From Synergistaceae bacterium UBA5827 (lineage in GTDB: Bacteria > Synergistota > Synergistia > Synergistales > 79-D21), in the NCBI GenBank assembly GCA_002432945.1, contig DJHE01000019.1, forward strand, positions 26,634-90,633: 64,000 bases of DNA, in the 5' to 3' direction. The number at the start of each line of letters is the position of its first letter. Position 1 is the stretch's first letter. A program made the translations under genes and the position numbers. The notes beneath the pieces are model-generated. The model was given only the letters and a program-made list of their open reading frames with translations. It did no database searches and was not told the origin of the DNA. Shown in pieces: positions 17,700 through 25,334 of the stretch.

Positions 17700-18485
17700 T
17701 CATTGTGCTAGATGGCCTTTGTCCAGAAAAGATTTCTCTCCCCATGGGTCAAACACTCCTCTTCCTGCCTCGCCGCGAAGCGCAAGCTTCAACTCTGAAA
17801 AACTGGGCGTTGCTACCCGGAAAACCGTAGAGCAAAGGCACTCCATCTGGTCCAGGGAATGGGCATCGGAGTTTCTCAACAGGGGAAAATTCGTGTATTT
17901 GGAACGGAATGGCTGCGCCTTCCCCGGAGTGATCCGGCAGGTCAATTCAAGAGCGTCAACCGGGTAGTCGATCGGGATGGGACCCAGAATCGCCGGGTAG
18001 GAAAAGGCTTCCCTGTCGATGTGGCTGAGAAAGCAGATTCCCTCTCTTCGCCTGGCTTCGCGCACGATGGCGTCGATCCCGTGACGGGCCCCCTGGACAA
18101 GGAGGATCGGCTCCTCTCCAAGGATCTGGTTCTCGTGATCGATCAGGATCTGGGGACCGAAAAGCTCCGGCCGGTTCTGGATTTTTGGAAAACCCTCCCA
18201 AAGCCAGGCCTCGAAATCCAGCGCTTCTTCCGGCGTCCCGAAAAGAGTGACGGCATGGATGTCTTCCGCGCTCTGGACCTCTATCCCCGCCAGCACGAGC
18301 AAGCTTTTCCCCTCAGACGCTTTCTGGACCGCCATGGCATTCCTGGCCGTGTTGTGGTCCGTCACCGCCAGGACATCGATCCCCAGGTCGAGGGCACGCG
18401 AAACAATGTCCGGCGCTCCCATGTCGAGCCCGCCGCATGGGGAAAGCACGGTATGAAGATGAAGGTCCGCCCGGACCAGGCGCAT
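17700..18485 (-). CDS. PHP-domain metal-dependent phosphoesterase
   Basis: 261 residues. The PHP metal motifs are DLHLHTVLS (His9, His11), LAVTDHN, a Glu in AGIEV, FLSHIDR, and RNSDAHS near the C-terminus. It belongs to the trimeric-nuclear-metal phosphoesterases; the substrate is unknown. It is last in the DRTGG-ATPase-hydrogenase-like-DRTGG-PHP operon. A histidinol phosphatase role cannot be excluded from sequence, but the neighbours argue against it. Confidence 0.85.
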   Translation of the reverse strand: MRLVRADLHLHTVLSPCGGLDMGAPDIVSRALDLGIDVLAVTDHNTARNAMAVQKASEGKSLLVLAGIEVQSAEDIHAVTLFGTPEEALDFEAWLWEGFPKIQNRPELFGPQILIDHENQILGEEPILLVQGARHGIDAIVREARRREGICFLSHIDREAFSYPAILGPIPIDYPVDALELTCRITPGKAQPFRSKYTNFPLLRNSDAHSLDQMECLCSTVFRVATPSFSELKLALRGEAGRGVFDPWGEKSFLDKGHLAQ

Positions 18486-18489
18486 TGGG

Positions 18490-18825
18490 CTAGCCTTTCA
18501 ATCCCAAGTCGTGAAGGGCCCCGCAGATTTCGAAAGGCGATCCTGCGGCAGTGGCCAGGGCGATGTTCTCCTTTTTGCAGCGATCCAGCAACTCAGGATC
18601 CGGTGTTCTCCCCGATGCCAGGATAACGAGGGGAATCTCCTTGAGAACCGCCACGGCAGCCAGGTTGACATGGGTCTGGAGGGTCACCCAGGCCGCTCCT
18701 TCCGGAGCGCCCCCCATGACAAAGCTCAGAAGGTCACCCACGACCCCGCGGGAAACGGAGCGATTCCCGTCCCCGCCGTTATGGACATCAAGCTTGAGGC
18801 TTTCGATCAGGGACAAGACCGTCAT
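18490..18825 (-). CDS. DRTGG-like domain protein (second copy)
   Basis: 111 residues. It resembles the small DRTGG domains that regulate phosphotransacetylases and occur alone in hydrogenase-sensor loci (segments LQTHVNLAAVAVLKEIPLV and ALATAAGSPFEICG). It shares clear layout with the protein at 20590-20955. The start overlaps the upstream gene by ATGA. The ligand is unknown; nucleotide binding is inferred. Confidence 0.75.
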   Translation of the reverse strand: MTVLSLIESLKLDVHNGGDGNRSVSRGVVGDLLSFVMGGAPEGAAWVTLQTHVNLAAVAVLKEIPLVILASGRTPDPELLDRCKKENIALATAAGSPFEICGALHDLGLKG

Positions 18826-20135
18826 TTCGCGTGCTTCCTTTCGTGAAAGGCATGCGGCAGCTTGCCGCTCAGGGCGGTGATCTCCTCCCCAAGGACGGAG
18901 ATACGTTCCCGCAGCTTGAAGACACAATCGGTGATTTCCCCTTCGCCCCGGACCACGTCTTCGGCGAGGGCCCTGCACGAAGGACGCCCGCAAGCTCCGC
19001 AGTCGATGTGGGGGAGCTCGGCGTATACCGCCTGCATCGTTTTCAGTTTCTTCATCGCCTCGTCAAGGGTGTCTGCCAGGGAAGGTCGAGGCCGGGGCTG
19101 GATAGGCTGTTCGAGTTTCCAGATTCCGGTCTCGTAAAGATCAGCCAAATCGGCTTTTTCTCTCTCAGTGGCAACCCACTCGATTGGCTGTCTTGAGAGT
19201 CTCAGTTCCGACAGGAAGCGGGACTCCGCGTTCCCTATCCCGCCTATGCAACCAAGGTCGCAAACCCGGCATTCCACGAAATCGACACCTTTCAATCGCC
19301 CCAGCTCCAGGTCCTGCAGGAGGTCGATCGTGTTCCTGAGTCCCGAAACGGCCATTGTCGTGATGTTCTTCTTCGAGAAGGCCTTGATGTGGCGGCTTTC
19401 TCCACCCCTCAGGGCCCAGGCCAGCCAACGGCTTCCAACCGGGTCCAAGGCCGCGCCATCCACTTTTGGGCCAGCAGCCAAAAGATCCCTCGCCAGGCGC
19501 TTGACTGAGACGACATGGCCCATGGTGCTTTTTTCCCTTCCCACCGGTCCTCTGACCAGCATGACCTTGGCACTGCAAGGCGTCACGAGGATCACGCCTT
19601 CATCCGAACCGGTTTCCTTGCGCCAAAGGAGAGTCCCCGTTTCCAGGGGAGTTTCTGTCTCCACGAGGCGGTGGAGCAACTCGGGAAACCGGACCTGGAT
19701 CAACCTGACCACCGCAGGGCAATAGATGGAAATGAGAGGCAGGCTTTCCTTGGAAGCTTCTTCGATCTGCCTGGCCGTGGCGAAGGCCGCGAGGTCAAAA
19801 GCCCTGGCCGTCTCGTCGAAAAGGTCCTTTATGCCCAGTGAGGCCAGCGCCTTCCTGACGAGACCCGGGGTCCAGTAATGGGAAAATTGGGCGCAGAAGG
19901 TGGGATCGGCCATAAGGGTGGCCGGTCCGTGGCTCCGGATCAGATCCCAGTCGTCCTCGTCGAGGGCAAGTGCTTTCTCCCTGCAGCTCCTAAGACATTC
20001 CCCGCAGTCTATGCACAGGTCGGACAGGATCCTCACCTTGCCGTCAACCACCCTGAGGGCCTCGGTCGGGCAGGACTTGATGCAGTTCACGCAACCCTTG
20101 CAACTGCCTTCGATGATCTTGATCCCCGTTTCCAT
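18822..20135 (-). CDS. [FeFe]-hydrogenase-like iron-sulfur protein, probably sensory
   Basis: 437 residues. Two N-terminal 4Fe-4S sites (CKGCVNCIKSCP, CIDCGECLRSC) are followed by an H-cluster-like domain, with Cys139 in IYCP, Cys187 in TPCSAK, and Cys292/Cys296 in CDLGC. A C-terminal FeS site (Cys379, 382, 387, 404) follows. The proton-transfer Cys of the TSCCP motif is Tyr138, so fast catalysis is unlikely; this resembles sensory group C/D enzymes but has no PAS domain. The start at 20135 follows AGGAGGT. Confidence 0.85.
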   Translation of the reverse strand: METGIKIIEGSCKGCVNCIKSCPTEALRVVDGKVRILSDLCIDCGECLRSCREKALALDEDDWDLIRSHGPATLMADPTFCAQFSHYWTPGLVRKALASLGIKDLFDETARAFDLAAFATARQIEEASKESLPLISIYCPAVVRLIQVRFPELLHRLVETETPLETGTLLWRKETGSDEGVILVTPCSAKVMLVRGPVGREKSTMGHVVSVKRLARDLLAAGPKVDGAALDPVGSRWLAWALRGGESRHIKAFSKKNITTMAVSGLRNTIDLLQDLELGRLKGVDFVECRVCDLGCIGGIGNAESRFLSELRLSRQPIEWVATEREKADLADLYETGIWKLEQPIQPRPRPSLADTLDEAMKKLKTMQAVYAELPHIDCGACGRPSCRALAEDVVRGEGEITDCVFKLRERISVLGEEITALSGKLPHAFHERKHAK

Positions 20136-20139
20136 CGGC

Positions 20140-20586
20140 CTACCTCCTGTCCCCTGGTCCTTCATGGAAAAGGATCGTTGCTGTGAGGGTCGTCCCCTTG
20201 CCGACTTCCGACTCGATTTCAAGGTTATCGGAATTGCGCTTGATGTTCGGCAGCCCCATTCCCGCTCCGAACCCCATCTCCCTGACCCTGTCGGGAGCCG
20301 TGGAAAAACCCTCCCGCATGGCCAGATGGAGGTCGGGAATCCCGGGTCCCCGGTCCGTGGCCTGGATCGTCAGTTTTTCCGGCGTGATAACCGCTCGAAG
20401 GGTTCCCCCACCGGAATGGATCACGAGGTTCATCTCCGCCTCGTAAGTGATGACCGAAGCACGCCGCGATATCGCGGACGGGACTCCCAGCATGATGAGG
20501 GTTTCCTTGATCTGGTTGGACGCTTCCCCGGCGGCAAGGAAGTCGTCCCCCCTTACCGTGAATTCGACCTCGTAATGACTGTCCAC
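20140..20586 (-). CDS. GHKL-family ATPase / anti-sigma-factor-type serine kinase
   Basis: 148 residues with a lone ATP-binding domain: N-box EAEMNLVIHS, G1 DRGPGIPD, G2 GFGAGMGLPNIKRN. It resembles RsbW/SpoIIAB. The start is GTG, preceded by GGGAGG. It sits between the first DRTGG gene and the hydrogenase-like gene and probably passes on the sensor signal by binding or phosphorylating a partner not encoded here. Confidence 0.88.
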   Translation of the reverse strand: MDSHYEVEFTVRGDDFLAAGEASNQIKETLIMLGVPSAISRRASVITYEAEMNLVIHSGGGTLRAVITPEKLTIQATDRGPGIPDLHLAMREGFSTAPDRVREMGFGAGMGLPNIKRNSDNLEIESEVGKGTTLTATILFHEGPGDRR

Positions 20587-20589
20587 ACA

Positions 20590-20955
20590 CTATGCCTCCC
20601 GGGAGGGGATGATGCACGGGGACAGGCCAGCCTTGTAGAGCAGCCCGCAGGTTTCATACATGCTCATGGAAGATACCAAAAGCGGCATCCCAACGTTCTT
20701 GGCCAGGGAAACCGCCTCTTCCTGGGGTCTTTTCCCCCTTACGAAGACAACCGCGGGAATATCCATCATCTGGGCTGTCCGGACGATCTGCACGTTGGTC
20801 AGCCCGGTCAGGAGAAGCGTCCCGGGCCAGGCAAAGGCCAGGACATCGCTCATGAGGTCCGAGGCATAGGCGTTCTCGATCTCAACCGTGTCGAGCAGGT
20901 TCTCTCCATAAAGGATTTCCGCTCCGATGCAGGATACGATCTCTTTCAGTTTCAA
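20590..20955 (-). CDS. DRTGG-domain protein (first copy)
   Basis: 121 residues starting at TTG after GGGGAGG. Segments VEIENAYASDLMSDVLAFA, LLLTGLTNVQIVRTAQMMDIPAVVFVRGKRP and VSSMSMYETCGLLYKAG are typical of DRTGG proteins. First gene of the five-gene sensor module, divergent from the symporter. Confidence 0.85.
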   Translation of the reverse strand: MKLKEIVSCIGAEILYGENLLDTVEIENAYASDLMSDVLAFAWPGTLLLTGLTNVQIVRTAQMMDIPAVVFVRGKRPQEEAVSLAKNVGMPLLVSSMSMYETCGLLYKAGLSPCIIPSREA

Positions 20956-21014
20956 GCAGTTCGACCTCCCCGGTCAATGCCAGCATGGTGGTTCTCTGTG
21001 ATAAAAATAACATA

Positions 21015-21043
21015 TTGGCTCCGAAACGTCATGACGTTACACT
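21015..21043 (+). promoter_or_regulatory. promoter of the Na+/solute symporter gene
   Basis: TTGGCT at 21015-21020, 17 bases, TACACT at 21038-21043. The spacer is almost filled by a perfect palindrome (see 21025-21038). Confidence 0.6.
21025..21038. promoter_or_regulatory. 14-bp palindrome, candidate operator
   Basis: AACGTCATGACGTT reads identically on both strands. It lies between the -35 and -10 of the symporter promoter and upstream of the divergent DRTGG gene, the classic place for a repressor. The regulator is unknown. Confidence 0.5.
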
Positions 21044-21087
21044 GTGCCCGGCAGGACGATCTTGAAAGCGAAAGAGGGGGAAGTGCC

Positions 21088-22455
21088 ATGTTCACCTTCG
21101 GGGCTGGCGTCGGGCTTGTTATCCTGGCGTTTGTCATCCTGGGAACTTTCACGGCACGGGGAGTCCGTAGCGCTTCCGACTATGCCCTGGCAGGCCGGAA
21201 AGCCGGTTCCCTGGAGGTCAGCGGGATTCTCCTCGGAGCCTTGGTCGGGGGCGCCAGCACCGTGGGGACCGTGGAGATGGCCTATCGTTTTGGCCTCTCC
21301 GCGTGGTGGTTTACCCTCGGCGGAGGCATCGGGTGCCTGATCCTGGGCGTTTGGTTTGCCCGCCCTCTTCGAAGGACGGAGCTTTCAACCATACCGGAAC
21401 TCCTTGAAAGCCAGTACGGCCCTAAAACCGGCCTTGTTGCCCTGGCCGCATCAACGATTGGAACCTTTATCTCGGTCGTTGCGCAGTTTCTTGCCGGGCT
21501 GGCCATGCTCCAGGGGATCTGGCCCCTTTCCGACACGGCCGCCGCAGCCGGCGTCGCGCTGGCAATCCTGGGATTCATCCTCCTCGGGGGGGTGAAAAGC
21601 TATGGCGCGCTGGGAAAGGCAAAGATCGCCTTTCTCTACCTTGTCCTTGCCATCTGCGCCGGAGTAGCCGCCGCCGGGGGAGCGACACTGCCTTCCCTAT
21701 GGGAAGGGCTACCCTCCAACCCATGGTTCAACCTCTTCGGCCGCGGCCTGGGACCTGACCTGAATGCAGGCCTGTCTCTCGTTGTCGGCGTGATGACGAC
21801 CCAGATCTACATCCAGGCGATTTTCTCAGCTTCAAGCGAGAGGACGGCTCGCAAGGGAACCCTCCTTTCTGCGGCACTGATGCCGCCGCTGGGACTCTTG
21901 GGCATCTGGGTCGGCCTAGGCATGAGGGTCCAGCAACCGGGACTTGTCGCATCCCAGGTGCTCCCAGTCTTCATCTCGCAGAATTTTCCGCCCCTGATCG
22001 CAGGGTGCCTCTGGAGCGGTATCGCCATAACGATCATCGGAACCGCGGCAGGGCTCTGTTTCGGCATCGCCACGAACCTTGCACGGGATCTATCGCCATT
22101 TTTCGCCCGGAAAAAACGGACTGATGGGGAACTCCTCTGGCTTAGCCGCACAACCCTGCTGGTGCTTGTATTCAGCGCAGCAGCCATGGCCCTCCTCGCC
22201 CCGGGTTCCCTGATCCTCTCCTGGAGTTACCTCAGCATGGGCCTTCGGGGTGCCGGGACCTTTCTACCATTCTCCATCGCCATTCTCGCGCCTGGCCGCC
22301 TCAATCCAGGATGGGCTTTCACTTCTTCCCTTGCCGGCCTGGCGATCACGCTGGCCTGGCCCTTGACAGGCCTACCCGGGAATCCACTCTTCGCGGGCCT
22401 TTCCATTTCTGCCCTCTGCTGTGCCCTCGGCTGGGCAAGAAAAGGGACGGCTTGA
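21088..22455 (+). CDS. sodium:solute symporter (SSS family)
   Basis: 455 residues, with about 12-13 membrane helices. N-terminal features of the family are seen: SASDYALAGRK, then GALVGGASTVGTVEMAYRFG and ELLESQYG. The substrate may be an amino acid, pantothenate or similar and cannot be told. The ATG at 21088 has GAGGGGG eight bases upstream. The same reading frame stays open far upstream, but that part is antisense to the sensor module and not coding. Confidence 0.9.
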   Translation: MFTFGAGVGLVILAFVILGTFTARGVRSASDYALAGRKAGSLEVSGILLGALVGGASTVGTVEMAYRFGLSAWWFTLGGGIGCLILGVWFARPLRRTELSTIPELLESQYGPKTGLVALAASTIGTFISVVAQFLAGLAMLQGIWPLSDTAAAAGVALAILGFILLGGVKSYGALGKAKIAFLYLVLAICAGVAAAGGATLPSLWEGLPSNPWFNLFGRGLGPDLNAGLSLVVGVMTTQIYIQAIFSASSERTARKGTLLSAALMPPLGLLGIWVGLGMRVQQPGLVASQVLPVFISQNFPPLIAGCLWSGIAITIIGTAAGLCFGIATNLARDLSPFFARKKRTDGELLWLSRTTLLVLVFSAAAMALLAPGSLILSWSYLSMGLRGAGTFLPFSIAILAPGRLNPGWAFTSSLAGLAITLAWPLTGLPGNPLFAGLSISALCCALGWARKGTA

Positions 22456-22468
22456 ATAAAGCCGTCCC
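22440..22468 (-). terminator. intrinsic terminator downstream of the adenosine-specific kinase gene
   Basis: GGGACGGCTT (22444-22453) pairs with AAGCCGTCCC (22459-22468). On the minus strand it is followed by TTTTCTT. No T-run exists on the plus side, so it serves the minus-strand unit; the stem includes the stop codon of the symporter. Confidence 0.65.
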
Positions 22469-22498
22469 CAAGTTGATACGTGCCTGTTCAAAAGTCTC

Positions 22499-22996
22499 CT
22501 AGCGCTTGTAGCCGATGATGCTCCTGAGCAGGCGCTTTCGGGCCGCGACATGGGTATCCTCCTCGACGCCCCTTGAAGAAAAACCGTCTACGACTCCCGC
22601 TATCCCGCGTCCCTGGCCAGTCTCAAAAATGAGGACCTCCAAGGGATTCGCTGTCGCGGCAAATATCCCGCAGACCTCCTGGACGCCCTTGATGCGATCC
22701 AGCACATTGATCGGGTATCCGTTGCGGATAAGGACGACGAAGGCGTGACCGGCGGAAAGGGCCTGGGCATTTCTGACGGCAGCGTCTACAAGGTCCGGGG
22801 AATTGCCGTCGTGGCGAATGAGACAGGGTTCCGAGGCCTCGCAAAAGGCGATACCGAACTGCAGGCTGGGTGATGAGGTCACAAGAGCTTCGAAAAGGTC
22901 CTCCACGGTCTTGATGAAATGGCTTTGGCCCAGGATGATATTGCACTCTTCGGGGATCTCCATCTTCACAACTTGCCATCCCTTGATTTCCGACAT
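22499..22996 (-). CDS. adenosine-specific kinase family protein
   Basis: 165 residues matching the archaeal/bacterial adenosine-specific kinase family (PF04008): NIILGQSHFIKTVEDL, FGIAFCEASEPCLIRHDGN, GHAFVVLIRNGYPINVLDRIK, VCGIFAATANPLEVLIFETGQGRGIAGVVDG. GGGAGGTG precedes the ATG. Few members have been studied, so the true substrate is uncertain. It follows the HAD gene by 18 bases. Confidence 0.85.
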   Translation of the reverse strand: MSEIKGWQVVKMEIPEECNIILGQSHFIKTVEDLFEALVTSSPSLQFGIAFCEASEPCLIRHDGNSPDLVDAAVRNAQALSAGHAFVVLIRNGYPINVLDRIKGVQEVCGIFAATANPLEVLIFETGQGRGIAGVVDGFSSRGVEEDTHVAARKRLLRSIIGYKR

Positions 22997-23014
22997 TACA
23001 GCACCTCCCTGGTC

Positions 23015-23893
23015 TCAGGCGGGCGATGTTCCCAGATGCAGGGGACACCCTCTCCTGTATGTCAATCCCGTCCCTGTTGGAAAGGGAACCGAACCAATCT
23101 CGTCACCTGATTCCTCGAGGAAGCTGCAGAGCTCAATGAAACCCATGCTGGAAGCTGGCGGCAGGATAAGGTGCGCAGATTCGATGACCTCTTTTGGGGC
23201 ACCCCGGAAAGTGACGGCAAGGTCTGCTTCCCTGAGAAGCCCCACATCGTTCAGGTGATCTCCTGCCGCAACGATCCGGCCGACCTTAAGTCCCGAATCC
23301 TCCAGGAACGCCCTCAATGCTGCCCCCTTTGACACGCCAGGGGGCAGGATGTCGAGAAACCCTTCCCCCGCCAGGGTCACTTCCACGCGTCCTTTCATAG
23401 AGATCTTGATTCGCTTCCCAAGTTCCCGTGCCTCGACGGGGTCACCGTAATAGATGATTCGGTAGGGGTTGAAGGATAGTTTCGGTGAGGCCAGGTCGGG
23501 CCTGACGACCACTCCCAGGCTCCTGAAGAACCTCCGGGTGACTTCGTCGCTTGGCCTGCAGGTGACTTCCTCATCGCCGTAAGCTTGGACAAGGAGGGAG
23601 GATTCCCATCCCATGGAGAGGATTTCGCCGGCCACCCGACTGGAGATCCTCCACTCCCTGAAGGGAGCTTTCCCTCCCCTTCCGTCCATGATTCGAGCCC
23701 CGTCGTAGACAATTGCAGGCAGGTCCGAAGCGATCGCCTCGGCGAAAGGACGCGCGGAAGCCCAGATTCGCCCGGTCGCGATCATGAGCCTCCAACCCGC
23801 GCGACGAAGGCGGCCGCAGGCCTCGATTACGGGCCCCGGGACGCTGTTTTCTGCGGTGAGTGTCCCATCGATATCCGTCACAAGGAGTTTCAT
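23015..23893 (-). CDS. HAD-superfamily hydrolase (Cof/phosphoglycolate phosphatase-like)
   Basis: 292 residues. Motif I is VTDIDGTLT, motif II is IATGRIW, then a cap domain (about 80-190), a Lys in SKGAALRAF, and motif IV AAGDHLNDVGLL. This type removes phosphate from sugar or glycolate phosphates. The start at 23893 has GGGGAGG six bases upstream. It is paired with an adenosine-specific kinase, so a nucleoside or sugar phosphate substrate is possible. Confidence 0.9.
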   Translation of the reverse strand: MKLLVTDIDGTLTAENSVPGPVIEACGRLRRAGWRLMIATGRIWASARPFAEAIASDLPAIVYDGARIMDGRGGKAPFREWRISSRVAGEILSMGWESSLLVQAYGDEEVTCRPSDEVTRRFFRSLGVVVRPDLASPKLSFNPYRIIYYGDPVEARELGKRIKISMKGRVEVTLAGEGFLDILPPGVSKGAALRAFLEDSGLKVGRIVAAGDHLNDVGLLREADLAVTFRGAPKEVIESAHLILPPASSMGFIELCSFLEESGDEIGSVPFPTGTGLTYRRGCPLHLGTSPA

Positions 23894-23962
23894 TTCATGC
23901 CTCCCCTTCTCGTGCAGCTTCATTTTACCAGCAGGCCCCTTCCTCGATCAGAACAGGACACT

Positions 23963-23975
23963 CCCGGTATCCGGG
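23963..23975. promoter_or_regulatory. inverted repeat at the livJ -35 region
   Basis: CCCGGTATCCGGG (5-3-5) lies 15 bases before the extended -10 of livJ, in the gap shared with the divergent HAD gene. Possible operator; it is short enough to be chance. Confidence 0.35.
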
Positions 23976-23989
23976 CAAATAGGGTTTTA

Positions 23990-23998
23990 TGATAGAAT
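23990..23998 (+). promoter_or_regulatory. extended -10 promoter candidate of the liv operon
   Basis: TGATAGAAT, about 45 bases before the livJ start. The rest of the 23894-24044 gap holds no gene. Confidence 0.55.
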
Positions 23999-24044
23999 CG
24001 GAACGCGTTGGAAGGTTCCAAATAATCATTGGAGGTGGTTGATT

Positions 24045-25199
24045 TTGAGGAAACTGGGTCTGTTGCTGGTCGCTTTCGCGCTCGCGTTCGTGTTCGCCGG
24101 TTCAGCACTTGCTGCCGACACGATCAAGGTTGGGTACCTGGCCGCCCTGACGGGTGACTGGGCTGCCTACGGACAGACGGAGTTGAACTCCGCAAAGCTC
24201 GCCGTGGACGAGATCAATGCCAAGGGCGGAGTCCTCGGCAAGAAAATCGAACTCGTTCCCTACGATTTCCGCACTCGCCCGGAGGACGCGGTCAACGCCT
24301 TCCGGCGCATGGCCGAGAATGACAAGGTCGTTGCCGTTATCGGCGCCAACGGAAGCGGGATCAACATCGCCACTGCTCCCCTTTCAACGAAGTACAAGAT
24401 CCCCCAGATCGGAACTGTTTCCACGAACCTGAACGTCACGGTGACCCCCGAAGGCAAGCTGAACCCTTACATGTTCAGGATCTGCTTCACGGATCCCTAC
24501 CAGGGGCAGGTCATCGCCTTCTTCACCGCCAAGAATCTCAAGAAGATGAAGGCCGCTGTCCTTTACGACGTGGGAAGCGACTACTCCCAGGGACTCCGGG
24601 ATTTCTTCATGCAATCCTACAAGAAGCTTGGCGGAGCCATTGTGGCTGACCAGGGCTTCCGCGCCGGGACCGACGTCGACTTCCGTGCCCAGCTGACCAC
24701 TATCCGCGACAGCAAGGCCGACGTCCTCGTCCTCCCCAACATGGGCAAGGAAATGGCCCTGATCATGAAACAGGCTCGCGAACTGGGAATGAAGGACATC
24801 GTTTTCATCGGCGGCGACGGCTACGGCGATTTCATGTGGGAGATCGCAGGTCCTTCCATGGAGGGAAGCTACTGGATCAATCACGTTGACCCGGCCGACC
24901 CTGCAATGAAGCCGTTCTTCGATTCCTACAAGAAGAAATACAACGACGAATGCAAGGAGTTCGTCAACGGTGTGCTGGCCTACGATTCCGTCTATTGGCT
25001 GGCCGACGCCATCAAGAGGGCCGGAAAAGCTGACAGCACCGCCATCCGCGATGCCCTTGAGAAGACGAAAGACGTCAAGCTGCATCACGCCGTCATGTCG
25101 ACCGACCCCAAGACCCACAACCCGATGAACAAGACCGCGGTCGTCCTGATGGCCAAGAACGGAAAGGCCGTCTACTACACGAAGATCCAGCCCAAGTAG
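24045..25199 (+). CDS. livJ: branched-chain amino acid ABC transporter substrate-binding protein
   Basis: 384 residues. It starts at TTG (24045), seven bases after GGAGGTGG. The signal peptide LGLLLVAFALAFVFAGSALAA is cleaved near residue 22, and the mature protein begins ADTIKVGYLAALTGDWAAYG. It has a type I periplasmic binding fold (VVAVIGANGSGIN; YDVGSDYSQGLRDFF). It captures Leu/Ile/Val or a related amino acid for LivHMGF. Confidence 0.94.
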   Translation: MRKLGLLLVAFALAFVFAGSALAADTIKVGYLAALTGDWAAYGQTELNSAKLAVDEINAKGGVLGKKIELVPYDFRTRPEDAVNAFRRMAENDKVVAVIGANGSGINIATAPLSTKYKIPQIGTVSTNLNVTVTPEGKLNPYMFRICFTDPYQGQVIAFFTAKNLKKMKAAVLYDVGSDYSQGLRDFFMQSYKKLGGAIVADQGFRAGTDVDFRAQLTTIRDSKADVLVLPNMGKEMALIMKQARELGMKDIVFIGGDGYGDFMWEIAGPSMEGSYWINHVDPADPAMKPFFDSYKKKYNDECKEFVNGVLAYDSVYWLADAIKRAGKADSTAIRDALEKTKDVKLHHAVMSTDPKTHNPMNKTAVVLMAKNGKAVYYTKIQPK

Positions 25200-25220
25200 A
25201 CCCCAGGAAAACCGGTCTCG

Positions 25221-25254
25221 GCAAGGCGGGCGCGGAAGTCCGCGTCCGCCTTGC
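25221..25254 (+). terminator. strong hairpin between livJ and livH (partial terminator or mRNA stabiliser)
   Basis: A 15-bp stem with one G-U pair (25221-25235 with 25240-25254) and an AAGT loop, followed only by ATTTACAG. With such a weak U-tract it probably lets part of transcription through, so the binding protein is made in excess of the permease. Confidence 0.6.
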
Positions 25255-25334
25255 ATTTACAGTAGCTGGGAGCCATACAGCAGGTGTATGCCAGGCATGC
25301 GTTGCATCCCTAAAGCAAGAGAGGTGTTGGCCAC

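Noticed and set aside
17700..18485. PHP protein as the missing histidinol phosphatase
   Set aside because: It is fixed in the sensor operon by ATGA-type packing and is 4.6 kb from the his genes on the other strand; sequence alone cannot assign the substrate.
19900..21087. An open frame that extends the symporter upstream by nearly 400 codons
   Set aside because: It is antisense to the DRTGG, ATPase and hydrogenase-like genes, and the symporter N-terminus, ribosome site and promoter all fit a start at 21088.
22444..22468. Terminator for the plus-strand symporter
   Set aside because: The stem has no T-run on the plus side and includes the stop codon; the T-run is on the minus side only.
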